Positions 16,431 through 25,083 of a stretch of 25,981 bases of DNA are shown one piece after another. Position numbers and translations under genes: made by a program. The notes below the pieces were generated by a model, which saw only the letters and a list, made by a program, of their open reading frames with translations, made no database searches and was not told where the DNA came from. This DNA is from Mariniphaga sp. (GTDB lineage Bacteria; Bacteroidota; Bacteroidia; Bacteroidales; Prolixibacteraceae). Within the stretch, counting starts at the first letter, position 1; every line of letters begins with the position of its first letter. The DNA lies in contig JANYLE010000483.1 of NCBI GenBank assembly GCA_025363795.1, positions 1-25,981 on the forward strand, read 5' to 3'.

Positions 16431-17858
16431 ATGAAAATCAATAAAATATTTATCGCCTTGCTCATTGGTGTTGCTTCCACTTCTTGTGTCAAAGATCTGC
16501 TCGACACTAATAAAAATCCGAACGAATCGCAGGTGCCTCAGCCTGATTATTTGCTGACAAATGCCATCAAATCAAGCGTCGATACCTATTGGGGGACCAC
16601 CAATAATCTCGACGGAACACTGCTATTTGTACAACAGGTAGCTAAAATCCAGTACACTGAAATCGATCGTTATATTGCTTCCAACACCACATTCGAAAGT
16701 CCGTGGAAAAGCTTTTATTCGCAGGGACTTCGGGATCTGACAGAAGTTATCAAAATCGGAGAAACGGATAATCAGCCTAATTACAAGGCAGTCGCTACCA
16801 TCTTTCGTTCATGGGTATTTTTACTTTTAACTGATTCATATGGTGATATTCCATACAGCCAGGCGGTTGATATTAATAACCATATCACACCTGCTTATGA
16901 TGCACAGAAGGACGTCTATCACGGTTTGCTTGCCGAATTGAAATCTTCAATTGCTTTGATCGACCCGGCAGGAAAAGCGATCGCCGGAGATGTGATCTAT
17001 TCCGGGAACCTTACCAAATGGAAGAAGTTTGCCAACTCACTCCGTTACCGCATCGCATTAAGAATCTCTGACAAGGAACCCGATGTGGCAAAACAGGTGA
17101 TTGCGGAGATTCCCGTTTCAGATCTGATCGGTGATGGAGATATTGCGCAATTGGTCTACCTTACCTCTCCGAACCAGAATCCGATTGCGTTGTTCTTCGA
17201 AACACGTGACGATTACCGGGTGGGTAAGAGTATTGTCGAAACATTGAAAAGCCTGAATGATCCGAGATTGCCCGTTTATGCCAATAAAACAGAAACAGCA
17301 ACTCCCGAAGTATACATTGGCGTTCCTAACGGTTTAACAAACAGTGCAGCAAGTGCGCTGGGTTTTTCGAAAACCTCGAAGATTGGCACTTACTTCACGA
17401 CCCCTCAAACACCCGGAGTTATTTTAAGTACTGCCGAAGTACTGTTTGGAAGAGCAGAAGCTGCTGCGAGAGGCTATACTACCGAAGATGCTGAAGGATT
17501 GTACAATCTTGCGATCAAAGCATCACTAAAACAATTTGGTATTACAGACCTTAACGTGGTGAATACCTATTTGGCACAACCTTCAGTGAAGTACAACAGT
17601 GCCAACTTCCGTCAATCGATCGGCACGCAAAAATGGATCGCTTTGTTTGGTCAGGGATTGGAAGCTTTTGCCGAATGGCGGAGGCTCGATTATCCGCAAC
17701 TTACACCGGCTGTAGCAGGTGTACTCGAAGGCAAGATTCCGGTCAGGTATATCTACCCCGGAAGCGAACAATCGTTGAACCTTAAGAATTACAAAGCAGC
17801 TGTAACGCATCAGGGGACTGATGCACTTACAACAAAGCTTTGGTTTGATGCAAATTAA
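16431..17858 (+). CDS. SusD-like outer-membrane lipoprotein (SusD-like_2 type)
   Basis: A 475-residue lipoprotein with lipobox STSC (C19) followed by VKDLLDTNKNPNESQVPQPDYLLTNA-type sequence, typical of the SusD-like_2 branch rather than classical SusD/RagB. Other branch features are the helix FRSWVFLLLTDSYGDIPYSQ near 124-143, VLFGRAEAAARG near 342-353 and the C-terminal GLEAFAEWRRLDYPQL near 409-424. It is the surface lid partner of the SusC 18 bp upstream. Its difference in subfamily from the left SusD (4697-6055) indicates that the two importers are not recent duplicates and probably take different cargo. Confidence 0.92.
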   Translation: MKINKIFIALLIGVASTSCVKDLLDTNKNPNESQVPQPDYLLTNAIKSSVDTYWGTTNNLDGTLLFVQQVAKIQYTEIDRYIASNTTFESPWKSFYSQGLRDLTEVIKIGETDNQPNYKAVATIFRSWVFLLLTDSYGDIPYSQAVDINNHITPAYDAQKDVYHGLLAELKSSIALIDPAGKAIAGDVIYSGNLTKWKKFANSLRYRIALRISDKEPDVAKQVIAEIPVSDLIGDGDIAQLVYLTSPNQNPIALFFETRDDYRVGKSIVETLKSLNDPRLPVYANKTETATPEVYIGVPNGLTNSAASALGFSKTSKIGTYFTTPQTPGVILSTAEVLFGRAEAAARGYTTEDAEGLYNLAIKASLKQFGITDLNVVNTYLAQPSVKYNSANFRQSIGTQKWIALFGQGLEAFAEWRRLDYPQLTPAVAGVLEGKIPVRYIYPGSEQSLNLKNYKAAVTHQGTDALTTKLWFDAN

Positions 17859-17902
17859 AAAATTGTAATTTTCTGTTGTCTAATATTCGTTTGATTTAAG
17901 CA

Positions 17903-17928
17903 AACCCAGGGCCGCAATTCCCTGGGTT
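17903..17928 (+). terminator. Hairpin between SusD and TlpA-like gene
   Basis: A perfect 9-bp stem AACCCAGGG / CCCTGGGTT (17903-17911 and 17920-17928) with an 8-nt loop, followed by ATTTTC. It sits 45 bp after the susD stop and 47 bp before the next gene. It could partly end transcription or stabilise the susCD mRNA, lowering expression of the TlpA-like gene relative to the importer. Confidence 0.6.
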
Positions 17929-17974
17929 ATTTTCAGAAAATAAATTCAACTATTAACAAGAATAATAAATCGTT

Positions 17975-19210
17975 ATGAAGAATATAAAGTTAATAAATTC
18001 ATTTCTCGTTCTTTTCGTTTTAGGATTAATAACGTCGTGCAAGCCAGGAGTAAAACCTTTGAAGGAGGGTTTGTGGAGAGGCGTTTTTACACTTCCGGAA
18101 AACGAAATCCCATTTGTATTTGAAGTGAAAGGGAAGGGTGTCGACAGCACATCTGTGTATCTGATTAACGGAGCAGATCGTTTTGAACTTAAGAATATTA
18201 CCTATAGCAACGATTCGGTTTCGATTCCAATTGATCTTTACGCATCTGTTCTGAAAGGTAAACTCACTGAAAATACCATTGAAGGTCAGTTAGTGAAAGT
18301 TGGCTCCGATAAACCGGTCGCCGGAGTTCAGTTTAAAGCTGTATTTGGCGAACTTCCAAGATTCCCGAAAAGCAGCGAGACACCATCAGTTTCATTAGCC
18401 GGAACCTGGGACATAAATATCATCACACCTAAGGATACCAATAAAACAGTGGGAAATTTTGATCAGAAAGCGGCTTTATTGACCGGATCAATTCTTACAA
18501 CAACAGGCGATTATCGCTTTCTCGAAGGAGTTGTGGATGGAAAGAAATTTGCGCTGTCAGCTTTTGGCGGTTCATCACCCTATCTGTTGAAAGGTGAATT
18601 TACGAATGACAGCACATTTGCAGGTGAATTTATAACTCCACGCAGCACATCTAAAGTCGAAGGAAAACGAAATCCGAAAGCGGCTTTGCCAGATCCTTAT
18701 ACTGCTTCACATCTAAAAGAGGGATTCTCCTCAATCGAGTTTACATTTCCAAACCTCGAAGGAAAACAGGTGTCATTATCCGATCCAATCTACAAAGGTA
18801 AAGTAGTAATTGTAACAATTCTTGGGAGCTGGTGTCCCAATTGTCTTGACGAGAATGCTTATTTATCCGAATGGTATAAATCGAATCACAAACGGGGAGT
18901 CGAGATTATCGGGCTTGGTTTTGAACGAAAAGACGATTTCGAATCGGCCAAAAAATCGTTGTCAAACCTGAAAACCCGTCTGAACATCCCATACGAAATC
19001 CTTTTTGCCGGGAAATCGGGTACCGAATCTGCCTCGAAAGCGCTGCCCGCTTTAAATGGAATTTCTGCATTCCCAACTACCATTTTCATCGATAAGAAAG
19101 GAAATGTGAGAATGGTACATACAGGATTTAACGGACCTGCCACAGGTAAATTCTACGAGGAGTTTAAAACCGAGTTCAACGGGTTGATCGATCAGTTACT
19201 CGCAGAGTAA
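17975..19210 (+). CDS. TlpA-like thioredoxin-fold lipoprotein
   Basis: A 411-residue lipoprotein with lipobox ITSC (C22), placing it in the periplasm-facing envelope. Residues about 30-240 form a beta-rich domain with repeated short strands, as found in front of many Bacteroidota TlpA proteins. A TlpA/AhpC-type thioredoxin domain follows (about 250-405): TFPNLEGKQVSLSD, active site W286-C287-P288-N289-C290, and the cis-proline loop FPTTIFID with P367. These proteins reduce or exchange disulfides outside the cytoplasm. As the third gene after SusC and SusD, and after a 116-bp gap with a hairpin, it may open disulfides in the imported cargo or protect the importer; both are inference. Substrate specificity is unknown. 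Confidence 0.88.
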   Translation: MKNIKLINSFLVLFVLGLITSCKPGVKPLKEGLWRGVFTLPENEIPFVFEVKGKGVDSTSVYLINGADRFELKNITYSNDSVSIPIDLYASVLKGKLTENTIEGQLVKVGSDKPVAGVQFKAVFGELPRFPKSSETPSVSLAGTWDINIITPKDTNKTVGNFDQKAALLTGSILTTTGDYRFLEGVVDGKKFALSAFGGSSPYLLKGEFTNDSTFAGEFITPRSTSKVEGKRNPKAALPDPYTASHLKEGFSSIEFTFPNLEGKQVSLSDPIYKGKVVIVTILGSWCPNCLDENAYLSEWYKSNHKRGVEIIGLGFERKDDFESAKKSLSNLKTRLNIPYEILFAGKSGTESASKALPALNGISAFPTTIFIDKKGNVRMVHTGFNGPATGKFYEEFKTEFNGLIDQLLAE

Positions 19211-19221
19211 TTGTCTGTCCA

Positions 19222-19263
19222 GTCCTGAAATAGCGTTACCAAAAAGTAAGGTTATTTCAGGAC
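19222..19263 (+). terminator. Long hairpin after the TlpA-like gene
   Basis: An 11-bp perfect stem GTCCTGAAATA / TATTTCAGGAC (19222-19232 and 19253-19263) with a 20-nt loop that holds a small inner stem TTAC/GTAA, starting 12 bp after the stop codon. AGCGTT (19232-19237) and AACGCT (19264-19269) allow an alternative pairing. No T tract follows, so it may end the transcript with Rho or protect the 3' end. Confidence 0.55.
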
Positions 19264-19289
19264 AACGCTTATCAGCATACCTCGAATTA

Positions 19290-19508
19290 TTAGCAATAAA
19301 TGAGGCTATCTATTTGAATCAGTGCTACATGACCTGAAGGGTTATTTTTCACATCTACCGGAAGAATACCACGCAGAAAATTATCATGCTTGTTAAAACA
19401 TAAACCTGCAGCAACAGTACGCGGAGTAAAAACAAACTCCCCGTTCTTTTTCACAAACTTGACGGAGAAAGTTACCTGCTTCTCACCAGGGGTACTGGAC
19501 CGATCTCC
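19290..19508 (-). pseudogene. Start-less reading frame, probable gene remnant
   Basis: A minus-strand frame of about 72 codons, open from a TGA at 19511-19509 to TAA at 19290, has no ATG at its 5' end. It encodes protein-like sequence including EKQVTFSVKFVKKNGEF and RGILPVDVKNNPSGHVALIQ. It lies about 20 bp downstream of the zinc-ribbon ORF on the same strand. I do not recognise a family. It may be the tail of a truncated gene. Confidence 0.35.
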
Positions 19509-19531
19509 TCATCTGTAGTACTAGATAAAAA

Positions 19532-19690
19532 CTACCGGGAAGGGCCTTCTCCGCATTTGGTACAGAAAGCCTCCCTAGTGGATGGACAGTAATAAATGGC
19601 TGTTCCCTTTAACAACTTCGTTTTGCATTTGGAACAACTGGAGGTAAAACTGGCTGTGATTAGCCTTGGATAATTCTTGTATTGACTCAT
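19532..19690 (-). CDS. Small zinc-ribbon protein, 52 residues
   Basis: An ATG-started 52-codon frame. It has two CxxC pairs, C19-SK-C22 and C43-TK-C46, with GTAIYYC between and GEGPSR at the end, giving a four-cysteine zinc-ribbon with a spare C35. The pattern (TSSCSKCKTKLLKGTAIYYC) resembles small zinc-finger proteins on Bacteroidota mobile elements that bind nucleic acid, but I cannot name the family. The surrounding 700 bp looks decayed on this strand, so it may be a surviving piece of a larger lost module. The paired cysteine spacing makes chance unlikely. Confidence 0.5.
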   Translation of the reverse strand: MSQYKNYPRLITASFTSSCSKCKTKLLKGTAIYYCPSTREAFCTKCGEGPSR

Positions 19691-20050
19691 TTGTTATCAC
19701 CGTTGCCCTATGGATTTATATTAGCATCTGGCTCGCTATAATTTGAACCAGTGCAAATTGAGCCAAGCGGATTCTTGTCAAGTGCGGCATGTCAGTTTCA
19801 ACCAGGGTAATAAAAACATCAAAATGAAAGTGACCGATCACAAAGTGCCAGGAGGTGAAGCGTAAGGATCTATCAAAGAGACAACCGGACGGCCCTTGAC
19901 TTTTCCGATCCGGCGATCAAAACCTTCAACCGAGAATTTGAGTTAATAGCATTTTCTATAAAAGTCATATTTAAAGCACATTAAAGACTTCCTGCGGATA
20001 ATTGTATCCGTTTAGGCGAATGGAATTCTAATGCAAATATTTTAAAGCGA
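19691..20050. other. Decayed intergenic stretch
   Basis: No intact gene. On the minus strand 19942-19838 is a 34-codon start-less frame (contains FDRRIGKVKGRPVVSLIDPY) ending in TGA, consistent with another remnant upstream of the zinc-ribbon ORF. Confidence 0.4.
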
Positions 20051-20083
20051 TTGTTTTTTGAAGATCGTTTGTATATACCTTTA
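20051..20083 (+). promoter_or_regulatory. Possible promoter for the S4-domain gene
   Basis: TTG at 20051-20053, a 22-nt spacer and TACCTTTA at 20076-20083, one mismatch from TAnnTTTG, about 37 nt before the start codon. It is a plausible Bacteroidota promoter, but AT-rich DNA gives such matches by chance. Confidence 0.33.
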
Positions 20084-20120
20084 TGAACGACAAAAGATTT
20101 AATTCATAAATTAACTGCAA

Positions 20121-20330
20121 ATGGAAACATTTTCACTTGATAAAAAGAACCACATCGAATTATCTAAGTTATTACGGAAATTAAACATGGGCATTTCCAA
20201 AAGTGATGCCGAAGATTTAATAATTGGCAAGCAGGTTTCAGTAAACGGTATTACTGAAATACGGGAACATACCAAGATCAGCTTTGGCGATACTGTCGAG
20301 TTAAAAGGTCATCAAATCAGGATCGAATAA
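20121..20330 (+). CDS. Small S4-domain RNA-binding protein (YbcJ-like)
   Basis: A 69-residue protein that is a single S4 fold: IELSKLLRKLNMGISKSDAE at 12-31 (helix pair), then LIIGKQVSVNGITEIREHTKI and a final GDTVELKGHQIRIE. Length and layout match the YbcJ/RNA-binding S4 family, cytoplasmic proteins thought to bind structured RNA. The usual SGG before the second helix is ISKSD here. It is transcribed alone and converges on the sensor kinase gene 144 bp away. No partner gene is nearby, so its RNA target cannot be guessed. Confidence 0.85.
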   Translation: METFSLDKKNHIELSKLLRKLNMGISKSDAEDLIIGKQVSVNGITEIREHTKISFGDTVELKGHQIRIE

Positions 20331-20474
20331 TAACAAGAAATTATCCGGTGAGCAGTGAGGTTCCATTCCTGGCTGCCTAAATTGGGCTTGGCTGATTCTT
20401 TTCAAAACGAACATAGGATGTGGCTTTTGGGACACCCTAAAATGCTATTTGATTCGAAGGATATGGATTCAAAA

Positions 20475-23400
20475 TTAAGCGATTATATTATTTCTTAAAT
20501 GCTTTTTCATTACCGAAATTAATTTGAATCGGCCATAAGGTTTTGAAATATAATCGTTACATCCTGCAGTTAATGCCATTTCACGGTCGCTTTTTAACGC
20601 ATAAGCCGTTTCTGCAATTATTACCACTTTTTTGTTGAACAGTCGGATTTGTCGGGTGGCTTCATAGCCATCCATTTCCGGCATTTGAATATCCATCAGG
20701 ACAATATCAATATCAGGGTTATTGCAGCAAACTTCAACGGCATCAATACCTGTTTTTACTTTTATAATTTCTTTGCTTATCTTTTGAACTGCATTTGAAA
20801 TGAGAATTTCGGATACTTCATCGTCTTCTGCAATTAATATTTTGAGTCCTGAAGTTTTGGGATTACTCTGTTGCATTGCCTTTTCATCAACAGCAATACT
20901 TTTAACCACTTTTATTTCGTTAGTTTCACGAATACAGGGAATTGTAAAGCTAAATAATGATCCTCTTCCTTCCTCGCTTTCAATCAACAATTCCCCTCCA
21001 TGTTTCTCAACAAAATCTTTACAGATAATCAATCCCAACCCAGTACTATATTCACCTTCGGTACCTTTTCTGTTTGTCTTTGAATCAAGAAGGAAAAGAT
21101 TAGGAATCATCTGTTTGCTTATTCCAATACCCGTATCCCTGATTGAAATCTCTACTAACTTTCCGGAGTCAGATTTTGCCGAAACAGTTACTCTTCCTCC
21201 TTTGGGTGTAAACTTAACCGCATTGGAAACTAAATTCCGAATGATGCTTTCCAACATATTTTTGTCAGCCCAAAGAGACAAATCTTCAGGTATTTCAAAA
21301 ACGATTATAATATCCTTTTTATTTGCATCTTCTATAATCTGATTCAGACTATCGGAAATAATCGAACTCAATAAAATCAATTCAGGAGTAAATGATGTTA
21401 GCCCCCTTTGCAGACGAGACCACTCCAATAGATTTCCGAGTAAGCGAAAAATATTTGAGGCAGATTTTCTCATCACAACTGCCATTTCATATAATTCTTC
21501 ACGTGAAATTTCCATAGATTTATCTATCATCAATTCAGTTATTCCCATAAATCCACTTAATGGACTTCGCAGGTCATGGGCAATAATAGAAAAAAACTTG
21601 TCCTTCTCGGCGTTAACTTTCAGAAGTTCTTCATTTTTACTTTGTATTTCCAATTCTGCCATTTTCCTTTCCGTTATATCCTGCAAAAGGCCTGAAAGCC
21701 GCACAGATTTACCTTCTGAATTTAGTATGTGACCACATGCCGCAAAAACCCACCGCACTTCGCCATCAACGCGGCGAATGCGAAAATCATGGCTCCAGTC
21801 TAATTGTGTCGCAATAGCTTCGCGATATCTGCGATCCACATTCTGGCGATCTTCCGGCAGAACATGTTCGAGAAACGTCTCGTATGTCCAGTATGGCAAC
21901 TTCGTTTTGTATCCAAAAATATGATCGTAAGCTAACGAGTGTTCCGAAGTGTTGTCCAGCAAGTTATGGCTCCATGCACCGGTATGACTTGTTTCCAATG
22001 CAAGTTTTAATCGATCTTCGCTCTCACGAAGTGCCTGCTCCGTCAGCTTTAGTTTGGTGATATCCTGAATTGAGCCATAAACTTTTTTCGTTTTTCCATT
22101 TTCCCGATAGGGTTTTCCAATCGAATGCACCCACCGATGGTTCCCTTTATTTGTGATAATTTCCAATTCCAGGTCAAAGGGCTCGCCATACTCAATTGCA
22201 CGCTGTATTGCAACTTCAATAACCGGACGAGATGAAGGTGAATAGAAACTAATTCCATTTTGGACATTCGGTTTAAAAGTAAAATCAATTTCATGGATAT
22301 GGTAAACCTCTTCTGTCCAATTCTGCATCATTGTTTCGGTATCAAATTCCCATCCGCCAACATTTGCCGTTTCACCGGTAAGTTTTAATAAGGTATTTTT
22401 TCTTTGCAGTTCATATTCTGCCTGTTTGCGTGCAGTGATATCGCGTGCAATCACAAGGACAGCCAGTTTGTTGTCGAACCGAATTGACATCGATTTTACT
22501 TCTCCATCTATTACGGAACCATCCAATCGCACAAATTTCACTTCAACAAGAGGCACAATAACCCCTTCATTCGTGAGTTCTTTCATTCGTCCAATGATAA
22601 GTTCCCGGCAATCCGGATGAATTAATTCGAAAATTGATTTACCTATTAATTCGTCAGGACCTGCAGCTGCAATCAAATGGACGCATTCATTATTTACGAA
22701 AACAATTTTATCTTTTACATAAATAACAATTGCATCAGGAGAATTCTCAATTAACTTACGATATTTAAATTCACTCTCTTTTAATTTCTTTTCGGCAAGC
22801 TTTAGTTCAGTAATATCTTGCAATATGCCATGGGTCTGCAGAAATTTGCCATTCAAATCGTGACCAATCTCTCCATCGAAAACAATAGATAACAAATTGC
22901 CATTTTTATGAATCATTTCATATTGGCTGTGATCCTTGCCTTTTGCTATGAAAATTGGAAATCGTGTGAGGAAAGCTTTCCTAGACTTAGGAGAAAGAAA
23001 GTCACCAAACCATTTCCCAATTACCTCTTCGTATGTGTAACCAAACGTATCTAACCAATGCTGATTTACTTCAATAAAATGACTGGCAATATCTAACGAC
23101 TGATAACTAAGCGGAGCTTTATTAAACAATAGCTGAAATCTTTCTTCACTTTCCTTTAACAATTCATTTGTTTTTTCTCCCTCGGCAATCTCTTTTTTAA
23201 GGCATAAATTACGATAGGCATTTTCGGAAAGTTCTTTGACAAAAGAGAATAGCAACTTTGCTATGCTATTGAATTTTTCAACTGACATAACGGGGACTTC
23301 ATGCAGCGCCTCCAAAAGATCTGTCCGGTTTACACCAATTTCATCAGCATATTGTAACATCCGTTGCTCATCGGTATGATCGTTTATGATTTGTCCTATT

Positions 23401-23774
23401 AGCCAATTGGCGATGTGTTTTCCTCCAACTGTAATGCTTGCACCAGCATCCCATAAACCACAGCCCAAACATGGCTGAACAGTTGGACTGAAAGAATTCT
23501 GTTTGCCAATCATTACATCTGATTTATAACATTTATCACGCCCTATTTCCGTCTTTCGGATGATGTTGCATAACCTGGTGAAATTGCTGGGTTCTGTAAT
23601 CGGTTCCCCATCAGCAGTTGTAATAACGGAAGCCACACCATTAGCATTTGAAAACAAATCCTGCAATCTTTGCATTTCATCAAGGTCAAAAATGTCGCTA
23701 AACTGAATGGTGCTTAATGGAACATTTGTCGAAAAAAGTTCCCCGGGTTTAGATTCCAGTTCATCTGCTTTCAT
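20475..23774 (-). CDS. Hybrid sensor histidine kinase with PocR, four PAS domains and receiver
   Basis: A 1099-residue hybrid kinase without membrane segments, so probably cytoplasmic. Domains in order: PocR sensory domain (about 22-190) with LCNIIR, C69, C82 and PCLGCGLWD (C102, C105) and GASITVGGKHIANWLIGQI; four PAS regions (about 205-330, 333-455, 460-578, 583-708), each ending in a DIT-type motif; HisKA with phospho-accepting H733 in IAHDLRSPLSGF; HATPase with N-box N846/N851, DTGIGIS (D880) and TGLGL (912-914); and a receiver with D983/D984, phospho-acceptor D1028 in LMDIQMPEMDGYE, T1056 and K1078. PocR domains bind small molecules and the cysteines could bind metal or sense redox state. 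No response regulator gene is adjacent, so the output partner is elsewhere or phosphotransfer ends at its own receiver. Confidence 0.93.
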   Translation of the reverse strand: MKADELESKPGELFSTNVPLSTIQFSDIFDLDEMQRLQDLFSNANGVASVITTADGEPITEPSNFTRLCNIIRKTEIGRDKCYKSDVMIGKQNSFSPTVQPCLGCGLWDAGASITVGGKHIANWLIGQIINDHTDEQRMLQYADEIGVNRTDLLEALHEVPVMSVEKFNSIAKLLFSFVKELSENAYRNLCLKKEIAEGEKTNELLKESEERFQLLFNKAPLSYQSLDIASHFIEVNQHWLDTFGYTYEEVIGKWFGDFLSPKSRKAFLTRFPIFIAKGKDHSQYEMIHKNGNLLSIVFDGEIGHDLNGKFLQTHGILQDITELKLAEKKLKESEFKYRKLIENSPDAIVIYVKDKIVFVNNECVHLIAAAGPDELIGKSIFELIHPDCRELIIGRMKELTNEGVIVPLVEVKFVRLDGSVIDGEVKSMSIRFDNKLAVLVIARDITARKQAEYELQRKNTLLKLTGETANVGGWEFDTETMMQNWTEEVYHIHEIDFTFKPNVQNGISFYSPSSRPVIEVAIQRAIEYGEPFDLELEIITNKGNHRWVHSIGKPYRENGKTKKVYGSIQDITKLKLTEQALRESEDRLKLALETSHTGAWSHNLLDNTSEHSLAYDHIFGYKTKLPYWTYETFLEHVLPEDRQNVDRRYREAIATQLDWSHDFRIRRVDGEVRWVFAACGHILNSEGKSVRLSGLLQDITERKMAELEIQSKNEELLKVNAEKDKFFSIIAHDLRSPLSGFMGITELMIDKSMEISREELYEMAVVMRKSASNIFRLLGNLLEWSRLQRGLTSFTPELILLSSIISDSLNQIIEDANKKDIIIVFEIPEDLSLWADKNMLESIIRNLVSNAVKFTPKGGRVTVSAKSDSGKLVEISIRDTGIGISKQMIPNLFLLDSKTNRKGTEGEYSTGLGLIICKDFVEKHGGELLIESEEGRGSLFSFTIPCIRETNEIKVVKSIAVDEKAMQQSNPKTSGLKILIAEDDEVSEILISNAVQKISKEIIKVKTGIDAVEVCCNNPDIDIVLMDIQMPEMDGYEATRQIRLFNKKVVIIAETAYALKSDREMALTAGCNDYISKPYGRFKLISVMKKHLRNNIIA

Positions 23775-24069
23775 TAATAATAAATTTAACTGTTATTCAT
23801 TTCAATATCTCATTTGAATAGTTTTCGTGTATATCTTCCTTTCAATTTAAAGCCACTACTTCACGTTTTATTGCTGATTTAGGATAACAATGTTTTTTTA
23901 ACTAAAAACGAGTGCAAGTTCGTTCATCGTGGAAAATTATCAGTTTCCTTATGGGGAAGAATTGAATAAATCGGACTCTAACAGTTTTGAATTACAAAGC
24001 TGCTTGGCGTTATGGGTGGGTATAAAGGCTTCTTTGTTTTTATTGTCTTTTGGCATATGATAACTATGT
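23775..24069. other. Upstream region of the sensor kinase
   Basis: About 300 bp of AT-rich DNA that must hold the kinase promoter; no good match to TAnnTTTG is seen on the minus strand. A plus-strand start-less frame of about 50 codons (contains VENYQFPYGEELNKSDSNSF) ends near 24060 and may be a remnant. Confidence 0.4.
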
Positions 24070-24336
24070 TTATCCTTCAACTTTCTGTTCTTCAAATATA
24101 ATGTTCAAATAATAAGAACAACCTCGCCTAAAAAAGATAGCTTTCTGATAATATTTGCCAAAATATTTCAATACGATACTTTTAGGAAGAACCATTTCAC
24201 CGTTTAATTCAATTGAACTGGACAACATTTTCCCCCCCAAAAAAATTCCCTTTCTCGTCTTAAATGAGGCATTTGCTATTCTGATCAGCCGTAAGCAATT
24301 TAATTCGAAAGATGGACAGTAGGAAACAGAGATTAC
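24070..24336 (-). pseudogene. Open frame of 88 codons with internal C7A7 tract
   Basis: Open from a TAA at 24339 to TAA at 24070 without an early ATG; the first usable ATG is at 24228 (52 codons, MLSSSIELNGEMVLPKSI). Just upstream of that ATG is a homopolymer pair, T7 followed by G7 on the coding strand (24231-24245), inside the longer frame. The sequence (KYFGKYYQKAIFFRRGCSYY) is protein-like, but I do not recognise it. It could be a small gene, a remnant, or chance in AT-rich DNA. Confidence 0.28.
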
Positions 24337-24339
24337 TTA

Positions 24340-25012
24340 CTTAGAACGCAAGCCGTATGTCGATATAGTCTTTTATTATTGCTTATTATTTAACAGTTAT
24401 AGAATTTATAACTCAATAAAGAAATCGATACTAGCTAAACTCAATTTCTAAATAAAAAATCACCAACACTATAAATATACTAATAAAAAAACCAATTGCA
24501 AATTAAAAAAAACCTTATTAGAAAGCTTCTTTTGATCGGCAGGAGTTGGAATCCTGCTGATCAAATATCAGGTTCCAGGAAGCATATTCCTCGGTTTCTT
24601 CCTCTCATGCTTTCAAAGAAGCCTCCTGATTGAAAGCAATTCTAAATTTGAAGTTAAACTGATTTTCGAACATTTTTGAGGTAATTCTTCGGCTGTTTTC
24701 ATGAAGACAGTGGTGCATCTGCAGAAATATGGATGAAAACTCAATCACCAGATGCAGTTTTAAAATCGGAGGTACTGTCATGTAAGGGATAAGAAAGTAA
24801 ATGCTTTGCCAACTGTTGTTATCGGTACCGGATACTGTTGCCATTTCAGAAAAAACTTCTACGGGAACTTAAGCTACAGGGGAGTGGAATCATAATGATT
24901 TGGTCGATTTGAGGTTGTAACTCGTTTTCATAGCAGCACTCTCAGTTTTGTAAAACAATCCATCCGCTGATTACATTTTCTGTTGGTTACGATTTGTAGC
25001 ACTAAATCCCGC
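24340..25012. other. Largely non-coding stretch before the integrase remnant
   Basis: AT-rich, with an A-rich run near 24480-24515 and one hairpin (24532-24564). A minus-strand 79-codon frame at 24605-24844 (starts MATVSGTDNNSWQSIYFLIP) has no recognised family and is at most a weak candidate gene. Confidence 0.4.
24532..24564. terminator. Strong hairpin in non-coding stretch
   Basis: A 13-bp stem TTGATCGGCAGGA / TCCTGCTGATCAA (24532-24544 and 24552-24564) with one G:U-type mismatch and a 7-nt loop. No convincing T tract follows on either strand, so it may be a terminator or structured element; strand is uncertain. Confidence 0.4.
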
Positions 25013-25051
25013 CCCCGAGAGAGGGGTGGATAGCTCATTTTGAGCTATCCA
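25013..25051. repeat. Two tandem hairpins upstream of the integrase remnant
   Basis: CCCC/GGGG (25013-25016 and 25023-25026) directly abuts an 11-bp perfect inverted repeat TGGATAGCTCA / TGAGCTATCCA (25027-25037 and 25041-25051) with a 3-nt loop. They end 32 bp before the start of the decayed integrase. They may be a terminator of an upstream transcript or the folded end of a mobile element. Confidence 0.5.
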
Positions 25052-25083
25052 TATTAAATTCGTTTGCCACAAATTCATTCAAT

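Noticed and set aside
20800..21342. A 180-codon plus-strand frame opposite the sensor kinase
   Set aside because: It lies fully antisense to the HATPase and receiver coding region, with low-complexity composition and no motif.
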